Made by a program: the position numbers and the translations under genes. Shown piece by piece: positions 7,997-13,783 of a stretch of DNA of 13,783 nucleotides (within the stretch, counting starts at the first letter, position 1; every line of letters starts with the position of its first letter). The notes beneath the pieces were generated by a model. It was not told where the DNA came from, made no database searches, and saw only the letters and a program-made list of their open reading frames with translations. Origin of the DNA: an uncultured Bacteroides sp. (lineage in GTDB: Bacteria; Bacteroidota; Bacteroidia; Bacteroidales; Bacteroidaceae); NCBI GenBank assembly GCA_947071285.1, contig CAMTFK010000112.1:1-13783 (forward strand), in the 5' to 3' direction.

Positions 7997-8446
7997 TTAT
8001 AACGACTGATAATCAGGTATATCGGGTAGGAAAGTATAACTGTTTTTAGCATAATCCATACGGCAACAATAATGTTGAAGTCCATTGCTCACAACCAGAT
8101 AATCTACTTTCAGCACCATATTATAACGCGTAATCTGATTGAATACCGCCTGAGTGATTTCTATATCAGGAGCTTTGTACTCCACAATCATCCGTGCCGT
8201 CAGATCTCGACGGTAAAGCACAGTGTCGCAGCGCTTTTTAGTGCCGTTCAGTTGTACCTGCACCTCGTTTGCCATCAAAGTTTGTGGGTATCCTTTGTGG
8301 TTCAGGAGAAAATGTACAAAGTGCTGACGTACCCATTCTTCAGGCGTAAGCGCCACATAACGGCGGCGTATCACGTCGAAAATGGCAGGTTTTCCTTCCC
8401 TGTTCATCACTTTGGCATCGAATACAGGTAAATTTAATGACAACAT
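7997..8446 (-). CDS. Small HsdR N-terminal-domain protein (PD-(D/E)XK nuclease-like)
   Basis: A 149-residue protein corresponding to the N-terminal domain of type I restriction HsdR subunits (HSDR_N_2 type), without helicase domains. Visible nuclease-fold residues are Glu61 (ANEVQVQ), Asp74 (CDTVLY), Glu89 and Lys91 (VEYKAP) and a QxxxY motif at 104-108 (QITRY), which is characteristic of HsdR nucleases. The catalytic set therefore looks complete. No hsdM or hsdS gene is in the window, so this is not a restriction locus as seen. Stand-alone proteins of this size are common in Bacteroidetes and their function is unknown to me. The start codon lies 2 bp after the stop of the degenerate kinase gene, so cotranscription and probably translational coupling are expected. 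Confidence 0.88.
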   Translation of the reverse strand: MLSLNLPVFDAKVMNREGKPAIFDVIRRRYVALTPEEWVRQHFVHFLLNHKGYPQTLMANEVQVQLNGTKKRCDTVLYRRDLTARMIVEYKAPDIEITQAVFNQITRYNMVLKVDYLVVSNGLQHYCCRMDYAKNSYTFLPDIPDYQSL

Positions 8447-8448
8447 AA

Positions 8449-10437
8449 TTATATAGGATATGTGATTACAATCGTCTTTCTCTCTTCCTCTGTTCCAATC
8501 TGATAGCTTCCCTTGAAAGTTTCCAAATAAAGTCGGTTGATATCATGTTGTATCTGACAGAGTTGTTGTTCTTCTTCCGTTACTTTCAGCAACGGGCTGC
8601 CATGCACGACAAGTTTTATAGCTTCACTCTCACGAGTTAAAGTATAATCTACCCAAGCTATTCCTTGATACCTTTCAGGAGCGGAAAGTACTGATGACAG
8701 CAACTTCATAAAACGTCCGCTATCCGCTTGTATCATTAGTGATTCCAGCTCTGTATTGAACTGCAAATGCACCACATTCCTTTCCTGCATTTCTACCATC
8801 ATCTTGGCATCACGGCACAATTGCACCACATCGCACTCCGCAACACTAAACTTCATCATACCGGATTCCAGGCGGGAAAGATCCAACACATCAAATATCA
8901 GTTGAGACAACTGTCCGGCACTCTTTTTCACTAAAGAAGCGTATTCCTGCATCTGCTCCTGCGACAGTCCTTTCTCAGTAGAAAGCACCTCGGAAAAGCC
9001 GACCACCATATTCAGCGGCTCACGTATCTGGTAGGTGATGTTACGCAAGAAAACCTCTTTCATTTTATTAGCAGCTTCCACTGTCTCCAACGCCTCACGC
9101 GTCTCTTGCTCCGAACTGAGCAGCACACGATTTACGTGCAATACACGAGCCAGCAGTGTCCCCAAGAGGGCAATCACCAGCACAATCAACCCCACCAACA
9201 GCAGATTGTAATGCCTCTCCGCTGTGGCCTGTTCCAGTAAAGCCTGGCGGATAATGTAGTTAGCCTGGTGTGCTTCTTCGTGCAGACGCAACACATCTTG
9301 ATTTAAAGAGTCCATTTCGATTGCACCGCGACGGTAATTCTCCGCAGCTTCCTTATAGCGTCCTGCAATTTTGAGGGCACTTCCTTTTATGATATAAACC
9401 GTCATTTTATATAATGGTTGCGTACCGTCAAATGAGGCTAAGGCAGCATCATATTCGTTGAAACTCTTCTCCCATTCTCCATTCAAACAGTAATATCCGC
9501 CCCACATGATGCGGTATTTTATCTTATAGGAGAACAATGTATTGGACGAATAATACTTCCGGGCTTGTTGCAGATGCTTCAACAAATTGTCAAGATCGGC
9601 ATTATCCAAATAGGCGGCACAGTAGGATAATTCCATATCCAGCATTTTATCTCTATAACTGTCTGCCTTTTCTGGTGATTCCTTCAAAGCCTGTTCCATC
9701 ATGCTACGCTCCATATTCAACTCGGAAAGCATCTTGTCATATTCTCCTCTTAACTGGTAAATTGTGGCTACTTCATTATAAACCGTGGCTTTATCCACTT
9801 TAGGCAGATAAGAAATCTCCAGCGCTTCCCGATACTTCTTAACTGCTTCATCCTCTTGTTTGGAGGCTCTCAAAGCTCTGGCAGTAGTCAACATAGAGTA
9901 GTAGATACCCATTACGTTGTTAAGTTTCCGAGCCTCTTCTTCCATACGCCCTGCCTCCAGAAGAACATACTCCGTATCTCCACGCACTGTGCTGAACTGA
10001 AGAATATCTCCCCATGCCGCAAAATAAAGATCATAAATCTTATATTTCCGGCTGACGGTTCGCAAAGTCTTGAATGCTTTATTCATCTGTGCCGTATCTA
10101 CCTGGTACTTATAATGACGATAGTAATCAAAACGAATGCTGACTTCTTCTTCCCTGTACTGACTGTCAACAGTCAATACCAAGGCGGAATCGAGCAACTC
10201 TACCGACCATTTCTCACCAATATTCTTCTGCAACATATCACGCATGAACTTCACACGTCTTGCAGTATCTCCCGACATAGAATGATAGACAAAGAAAATG
10301 CTGTCACGCAACTGTTTATCGCGGACGGAGAGGAGCTGTTCTGTATCCAGCTTTTTCTGGGCGGACAGCGTATCTTCCGCCTTTAACATCAACACCGGCG
10401 TCAGCAGGCAAAGTATGATAAATCCTATCGCTTTCAT
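8449..10437 (-). CDS. TPR-sensor histidine-kinase-like protein with degenerate catalytic core (putative pseudokinase)
   Basis: A 662-residue membrane protein. It has a signal peptide (1-20) and a periplasmic region with TPR-like helical pairs (for example about 173-208, 217-250, 301-336 and 345-378). One TM helix follows (about 411-432), then a short coiled coil and a HisKA-like segment (about 455-525) with a remnant ATPase domain. The phosphoacceptor position is Tyr469 (NITYQIREPLN, where active kinases have a His). The ATPase remnant (about 540-662) lacks an N-box Asn (LLSSVLSAPERY), the DxGxG box and the GxGLGL lid, but its last strands (GSYQIGTEEERKTIVITYPI) still align with the neighbouring kinase. 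The reading frame is intact throughout, so this is not a frameshifted gene. It probably senses in the periplasm and cannot autophosphorylate. Its start overlaps the end of the active kinase gene by 4 nt (ATGA). Confidence 0.9.
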   Translation of the reverse strand: MKAIGFIILCLLTPVLMLKAEDTLSAQKKLDTEQLLSVRDKQLRDSIFFVYHSMSGDTARRVKFMRDMLQKNIGEKWSVELLDSALVLTVDSQYREEEVSIRFDYYRHYKYQVDTAQMNKAFKTLRTVSRKYKIYDLYFAAWGDILQFSTVRGDTEYVLLEAGRMEEEARKLNNVMGIYYSMLTTARALRASKQEDEAVKKYREALEISYLPKVDKATVYNEVATIYQLRGEYDKMLSELNMERSMMEQALKESPEKADSYRDKMLDMELSYCAAYLDNADLDNLLKHLQQARKYYSSNTLFSYKIKYRIMWGGYYCLNGEWEKSFNEYDAALASFDGTQPLYKMTVYIIKGSALKIAGRYKEAAENYRRGAIEMDSLNQDVLRLHEEAHQANYIIRQALLEQATAERHYNLLLVGLIVLVIALLGTLLARVLHVNRVLLSSEQETREALETVEAANKMKEVFLRNITYQIREPLNMVVGFSEVLSTEKGLSQEQMQEYASLVKKSAGQLSQLIFDVLDLSRLESGMMKFSVAECDVVQLCRDAKMMVEMQERNVVHLQFNTELESLMIQADSGRFMKLLSSVLSAPERYQGIAWVDYTLTRESEAIKLVVHGSPLLKVTEEEQQLCQIQHDINRLYLETFKGSYQIGTEEERKTIVITYPI

Positions 10438-11534
10438 GACCGTGCCTCCTGTTTTATGGGGTGTACAAATATAAATCGGGAGCCTTCGGTATAACTTGAA
10501 TCAACCCAGATATCCCCATTCAAACGTTTGATTATCAACCGACAGATAGACAAGCCAAGACCCGTTCCCTGTGCTTTCTCATTCAGCTTTTCAAAACGTC
10601 CGAAGATATGTGACTGTTTCTCTAAAGGAATGCCACAACCGGTATCAGTCACTGAAAACTGCGCCTTACCGTCCTCTGCTTGTTCCAGTTTCAACGTAAT
10701 ACTGCCTTCCTTCGTGAATTTGGTAGCATTCACCAACAGATTAATCAATAACTGTTGCAGGCGTTCCACATCAGTCTCCAGCTCCAGTGAAGTTAATTCA
10801 GTCTCAAACGTCATTTCTGCATCAGTCTGCTTGATGGCACTCAAAGTCTTCACTACATTCCGACAAAGGACCACCACATCACAGTTTTTGATACTGAACT
10901 TCATATTCGCCACATCCAAGCACGAAATATCTATTACATCATTAATCAGCTTCAACAGTAATTCCGAATTTAACTGGATAATATCATTGCACTGCTCACG
11001 TGTCCCTTCATCAATACCTGGCATCGTCAGTACTTCCGCAAACCCGGAAAGAGCATTCAAAGGTGTTTTAATTTCATGGCTCATATTGGACAGGAACAGG
11101 CTTTTGTTCCGAATAGACTCTTCAGCCAAAGCTTTCGCACGATTCAGTTCTTCACGCGAATGCGCCAACAACCTGTTCTGCCTCCTTATATAGAAAACAC
11201 AGCCTATAAATACGGCTATAAGAACGATTCCTGCAATCCACATCAGACGCAGCAAACGACTTTGCTGAAGATTTCTCTGCAATCGTACTTCGTCTATAGA
11301 GTATTTATTCCGCAAATCCTCGACTTTGCGAGAATTGATGTCCTGATAAACTTTTATCGTATGGCTGCTCACATCCATGTAGAGGCTGCATGCTTTCTCA
11401 TAATGCCCCGCTTGCAGCTCCCCAGCAGCAATTTCCCAACGGAGACTATCACTGTCCTGCTGCTGCGCTTGCTCCTGTGTCCACGCAACACTACTCAACA
11501 AACAAAATAGCAATAGTAATAAATGATGTTTCAT
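10434..11534 (-). CDS. Membrane sensor histidine kinase with minimal periplasmic sensor
   Basis: A 366-residue kinase. It has a signal peptide (1-19), a short periplasmic stretch (about 20-93), one TM helix (about 94-116) and a coiled-coil linker. HisKA carries the phosphoacceptor His153 (NMSHEIKTPLN). HATPase_c has an N-box (Asn269, NLLVNATKFT), a G1 box (Asp297, DTGCGIP), an F-box (IFGRFEKL) and a G2 lid (GTGLGLSICR, 323-332). All catalytic elements are present, so it should autophosphorylate. There is no receiver domain and no response regulator nearby. From Ala42 it is collinear with the downstream protein: AGHY at 42-45 matches AGRY at 358-361, and both lie 111 residues before the phosphoacceptor position. 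It therefore keeps only the last TPR motif of a TPR sensor. It is the first gene of a three-gene operon with a 4-nt overlap to the next. Confidence 0.94.
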   Translation of the reverse strand: MKHHLLLLLFCLLSSVAWTQEQAQQQDSDSLRWEIAAGELQAGHYEKACSLYMDVSSHTIKVYQDINSRKVEDLRNKYSIDEVRLQRNLQQSRLLRLMWIAGIVLIAVFIGCVFYIRRQNRLLAHSREELNRAKALAEESIRNKSLFLSNMSHEIKTPLNALSGFAEVLTMPGIDEGTREQCNDIIQLNSELLLKLINDVIDISCLDVANMKFSIKNCDVVVLCRNVVKTLSAIKQTDAEMTFETELTSLELETDVERLQQLLINLLVNATKFTKEGSITLKLEQAEDGKAQFSVTDTGCGIPLEKQSHIFGRFEKLNEKAQGTGLGLSICRLIIKRLNGDIWVDSSYTEGSRFIFVHPIKQEARS

Positions 11535-11544
11535 CTTGTTTTAA

Positions 11545-11576
11545 TTTCATGATTCTACTTTTTTATTGTACTTTTG
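11545..11576 (+). promoter_or_regulatory. Candidate Bacteroides promoter for the AMP nucleosidase-holA operon
   Basis: TACTTTTG at 11569-11576 is a perfect match to the Bacteroides -7 consensus TAnnTTTG. A TTTC at 11545-11548, 20 bp upstream, is a 3/4 match to the TTTG -33 box. Transcription would start near 11583, about 48 nt before the nucleosidase ATG. Confidence 0.6.
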
Positions 11577-11592
11577 TGAGTTAAATAATCGC

Positions 11593-11611
11593 TCCCTAAA
11601 AGTATTAGGGA
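11593..11611. promoter_or_regulatory. Palindrome between divergent promoters (candidate shared operator)
   Basis: TCCCTAA (11593-11599) and TTAGGGA (11605-11611) form a perfect 7-bp inverted repeat around a 5-nt centre. It lies just downstream of the expected + strand start site and overlaps the expected - strand start site, so a bound protein could affect both directions. As RNA it could equally form a small hairpin in the nucleosidase leader. No T-run follows it, which argues against a terminator. Confidence 0.5.
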
Positions 11612-11612
11612 A

Positions 11613-11641
11613 CAAATTTAATGAAATCTTATGAAAACAAA
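11613..11641 (-). promoter_or_regulatory. Candidate Bacteroides promoter for the two-kinase / HsdR_N operon
   Basis: On the - strand, TAAATTTG (11620 to 11613) is a perfect TAnnTTTG -7 box and TTTG (11641 to 11638) is a perfect -33 box, 17 bp apart; the usual spacing is about 19. Transcription would start near 11606, about 72 nt before the kinase ATG. The -33 box falls inside the first codons of the nucleosidase gene. Confidence 0.6.
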
Positions 11642-12407
11642 GCAAGAAATCGTAGCTAACTGGCTGCCTCGTTACACAAAACGTAGACTTGAGGACTTTG
11701 GAGAGTATATTCTGTTGACTAACTTCAACAAGTATGTGGATATTTTCGCAGAGAAATTCAATGTGCCCGTTCTTGGCAAGGACGCTAATATGACGTCTGC
11801 TTCTGCTGAAGGCATGACCATCATCAACTTTGGTATGGGAAGCCCTAATGCTGCAATTATCATGGATTTACTAAGTGCCATTCAGCCTAAAGCCTGCCTG
11901 TTCTTGGGTAAGTGTGGCGGAATAGACAAGAAAAACCGGATAGGGGACCTTATCCTGCCTATCGCTGCCATCCGTGGCGAAGGAACTTCAAACGATTACT
12001 TCCCGCCCGAAGTACCGGCACTCCCGGCATTTATGTTGCAGCGTGCTGTGTCTTCATCCATTCGCGACCATGCCCGCGACTATTGGACAGGTACCGTATA
12101 CACCACCAACCGCCGCATTTGGGAACATGATGAGGAATTCAAAGAATATCTCAAAAAAACCCGCGCTATGGCTGTCGATATGGAAACTGCAACCCTGTTC
12201 AGTTGCGGTTTTGCCAATCATATCCCAACTGGTGCCATTCTGCTGGTTTCCGACCAGCCCATGATACCCGAAGGAGTGAAAACCGATAAAAGTGACAACC
12301 TTGTCACCCAGAACTATGTGACGGAGCATGTTGAAATAGGCATTGCATCCCTACGTATGATTATCGACGAGAAGAAAACCGTAAAACATCTGAAATTCGA
12401 CTGGTAA
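11631..12407 (+). CDS. amn: AMP nucleosidase, short Bacteroidetes-type
   Basis: A 258-residue member of the nucleoside phosphorylase/nucleosidase superfamily. By family it is predicted to hydrolyse AMP to adenine and ribose 5-phosphate in the cytosol, for purine salvage or adenylate control. Visible motifs are a phosphate/ribose-site glycine cluster (INFGMGSPNAA, about 65-75, and FLGKCGG, about 91-97), the ribose-binding VDMETATLF (Asp183, Glu185) and the late LLVSDQP with Asp208, the usual catalytic acid position. It lacks the N-terminal regulatory domain of the roughly 480-residue E. coli Amn and fits the short AMN-like subfamily. The start is ATG 11631; an ATG at 11621 is out of frame. The gene is 8 bp upstream of holA. 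The AMP specificity is taken from the subfamily. Confidence 0.9.
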   Translation: MKTKQEIVANWLPRYTKRRLEDFGEYILLTNFNKYVDIFAEKFNVPVLGKDANMTSASAEGMTIINFGMGSPNAAIIMDLLSAIQPKACLFLGKCGGIDKKNRIGDLILPIAAIRGEGTSNDYFPPEVPALPAFMLQRAVSSSIRDHARDYWTGTVYTTNRRIWEHDEEFKEYLKKTRAMAVDMETATLFSCGFANHIPTGAILLVSDQPMIPEGVKTDKSDNLVTQNYVTEHVEIGIASLRMIIDEKKTVKHLKFDW

Positions 12408-12415
12408 AAACGAAT

Positions 12416-13435
12416 ATGGCAAAACAGGAAATCACGTGTGATGGCATTCTTAAGGAACTGAGAGCGAAGCAATACCGCCCCGTGTATTATCTCATGGGCG
12501 AGGAACCTTATTACATCGACCTCATAGCCGACTATATTACAGATAATATCCTGACGGAAACGGAAAAGGAATTCAACCTGACCGTCGTTTACGGTGCAGA
12601 CGTGGATATAGCCACCGTCATCAATGCCGCCAAGCGATATCCGATGATGTCCGAACACCAGGTGGTAGTAGTGAAAGAAGCACAGAATATCCGCAATATG
12701 GAAGAGCTTTCTTACTACCTCCAAAAACCTTTGCTTTCCACCATATTAGTGATATGCCACAAACATGGCGTACTAGACCGAAGAAAGAAGCTCGCCGCCG
12801 AAATTGAAAAGACCGGCGTCTTGTTTGAATCCAAAAAGGTGAAGGATGCCCAACTACCGGCATTCATCACCTCCTATATGAAACGTAAAGGCATTGATGT
12901 GGAACCTAAAGCCACTGCCATGTTGGCTGACTTTGTAGGAGCTGATCTTAGCCGCCTCACCGGAGAGCTGGAAAAACTGATTATTACACTTCCAAAAGGT
13001 CATACACGCGTCACTCCCGAACAGATAGAAAAGAATATCGGTATCAGCAAGGATTATAATAACTTCGAATTGCGCAGTGCCCTCGTCGAAAAAGACGTTC
13101 TAAAAGCCAATAAAATAATAAAATATTTTGAGGAAAATCCGAAAACTAATCCAATTCAAATGACTTTATCTTTACTTTTTGGATTCTTCTCCAATCTGAT
13201 GCTGGCATATTATGCCCCAGAAAAGTCGGAGCAAGGCATAGCCAATATGTTAGGATTAAGAACACCTTGGCAAGCTAAAGACTACCTTGCCGCCATGCGC
13301 CGATACAACGGAGTAAAGACAATGCAGATTATTGGTGAGATACGATATGCCGATGCAAAATCCAAAGGAGTGGGCAATCCTTCTTTAAGTGATGGAGATA
13401 TTCTCCGTGAATTAGTATTCAAAATCCTGCATTAA
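12416..13435 (+). CDS. holA: DNA polymerase III subunit delta
   Basis: A 339-residue clamp-loader subunit that opens the beta sliding clamp as part of the delta, delta-prime and tau/gamma complex. The N-terminus carries the family motif VYYLMGEEPYYIDLIADYI (about 23-41), a degenerate P-loop region that is normal for delta. The central part (PAFITSYMKRKG, then LADFVGADLSRLTGELEKLI) is the typical lid-domain segment, and EKNIGISKDYNNFELRSAL marks the start of the C-terminal collar domain. Length is typical and the gene is complete. It starts 8 bp after the nucleosidase stop and probably depends on the same promoter, since no promoter is visible in the gap. Confidence 0.95.
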   Translation: MAKQEITCDGILKELRAKQYRPVYYLMGEEPYYIDLIADYITDNILTETEKEFNLTVVYGADVDIATVINAAKRYPMMSEHQVVVVKEAQNIRNMEELSYYLQKPLLSTILVICHKHGVLDRRKKLAAEIEKTGVLFESKKVKDAQLPAFITSYMKRKGIDVEPKATAMLADFVGADLSRLTGELEKLIITLPKGHTRVTPEQIEKNIGISKDYNNFELRSALVEKDVLKANKIIKYFEENPKTNPIQMTLSLLFGFFSNLMLAYYAPEKSEQGIANMLGLRTPWQAKDYLAAMRRYNGVKTMQIIGEIRYADAKSKGVGNPSLSDGDILRELVFKILH

Positions 13436-13466
13436 TTCCTACAGTATAACCATACAAACTTCTCTA

Positions 13467-13549
13467 AAATAGATGGTCTATTTGAAGTAAACAGACCATC
13501 TATCAGCTATCAACAGACCATCTGTTTAGATGAAACAGACCATCTATTT
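13467..13549. repeat. Four-unit 22-nt-period intergenic repeat, first copy inverted (array 2)
   Basis: The 9-bp core AGACCATCT occurs at 13493-13501, 13515-13523 and 13537-13545. It occurs inverted, as AGATGGTCT, at 13471-13479. All starts are exactly 22 nt apart. The 17-nt units (starting 13467, 13489, 13511 and 13533) are near-palindromic, with the form AAACAGA-CCA-TCTGTTT, and are separated by 5-nt linkers. Inversion therefore shows only in the central three bases (TGG in unit 1, CCA in the rest). Units 1 and 2 can pair at 14 of 15 positions around a 5-nt loop. The array follows holA by 31 bp, and a short T-run (13547-13551) follows the last unit, so it may act as the transcript end. Confidence 0.85.
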
Positions 13550-13738
13550 TTAGAAGATACATTATTATCTCCATTAGAATCCAAGTTCATTTTATAGGAA
13601 AATAGCATACTCTTCTCATAAGATTAAGAGATAAAGGTATATAAAAAACAATCAGTAAACCAGTAAAATATAGTCTTCAACCAACGTTTTAGGAAGATTT
13701 TGATTGTTAGCATATCAGGTAATTGTAGAGAAGAAAAC
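13550..13738. other. AT-rich non-coding stretch, no feature recognised
   Basis: Between the repeat array and the adapter I see no open reading frame of useful length, no tRNA-like fold, no perfect -7 box and no strong terminator. The sequence is AT-rich and could be an upstream region of a gene beyond the contig end. Confidence 0.6.
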
Positions 13739-13783
13739 CTGTCTCTTATACACATCTCCGAGCCCACGAGACATGCGCAGATC
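13739..13783. other. Illumina Nextera (Tn5) adapter sequence, non-genomic
   Basis: The Tn5 mosaic end CTGTCTCTTATACACATCT (13739-13757) is followed by CCGAGCCCACGAGAC (13758-13772), the Nextera read-2 adapter in reverse complement. Next come an 8-nt index, ATGCGCAG (13773-13780, which I recall as Nextera i7 index N722), and ATC (13781-13783), the start of the P7 flow-cell sequence. This is untrimmed library adapter left at the contig end. A natural transposon is excluded by the synthetic sequence after the mosaic end. Confidence 0.98.

Noticed and set aside
7997..8446. Type I restriction-modification locus
   Set aside because: Only the HsdR N-terminal domain is present; no helicase domains, hsdM or hsdS are in the window.
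8449..9075. A frameshift or sequencing error as the cause of the degenerate kinase core
   Set aside because: The frame stays collinear with the paralog to the last strand (ending TYPI / VHPI), and the His-to-Tyr change lies within an otherwise aligned motif.
10528..11510. Open frames of 221 and 144 codons on the + strand opposite the active kinase
   Set aside because: No recognisable domain; they are shadows of the HisKA/HATPase coding sequence on the - strand.
13739..13783. End of a natural Tn5/IS50 element
   Set aside because: The mosaic end is followed by synthetic Illumina adapter, index and P7 bases, not by transposon or host DNA.

Overview
The window looks like a contig from a Bacteroides or a close relative (Bacteroidales), from a short-read draft assembly. 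Three things point there. The proteins have Bacteroidetes-type architectures: a Nif3 protein with a PII/CutA-like insert, a C4 zinc-ribbon coiled-coil protein, a short AMP nucleosidase, a solitary HsdR_N protein and TPR-type sensor kinases. Candidate promoters fit the Bacteroides TAnnTTTG -7 consensus. Shine-Dalgarno sequences are weak or absent. The last 45 bases are not genomic: they are an Illumina Nextera (Tn5) adapter with an i7 index, so the real sequence ends near 13738.

Layout. (1) Positions 1-1819, + strand: the 3' part of a Nif3-family metalloprotein gene, then a zinc-ribbon coiled-coil protein gene 5 bp later, closed by a clear intrinsic terminator. (2) Positions 2136-7899, + strand: a complete tripartite RND efflux operon in the order outer-membrane factor, lipoprotein membrane-fusion protein, HAE1-type inner-membrane pump. 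Its upstream region carries a long imperfect inverted repeat and no local regulator gene. (3) Positions 7904-7987: a terminator hairpin built from a 22-nt-period repeat. (4) Positions 11534 down to 7997, - strand: a compact three-gene operon. It encodes an apparently active histidine kinase with almost no sensor domain, a TPR-sensor histidine kinase whose kinase core is degenerate (the phosphoacceptor His is Tyr and the ATP-binding boxes are lost), and a small HsdR_N / PD-(D/E)XK-like protein. (5) Positions 11535-11630: a divergent promoter region with a candidate promoter for each direction and a shared palindrome. (6) Positions 11631-13435, + strand: AMP nucleosidase and DNA polymerase III subunit delta (holA). 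(7) Positions 13436-13738: a second 22-nt-period repeat array, then AT-rich DNA without a recognisable gene.

The two most notable observations are as follows. First, the paired kinases are collinear paralogs with complementary losses. The distance from the last TPR motif to the phosphoacceptor position is identical in both (111 residues). One keeps the catalytic core and lost the sensor; the other keeps the sensor and lost catalysis. This suggests a two-chain sensor. Second, two unrelated intergenic sequences share the same architecture: four 9-bp cores at an exact 22-nt period, with one end copy inverted. Both lie just downstream of an operon end, which suggests a class of repeat defined by structure rather than by sequence.
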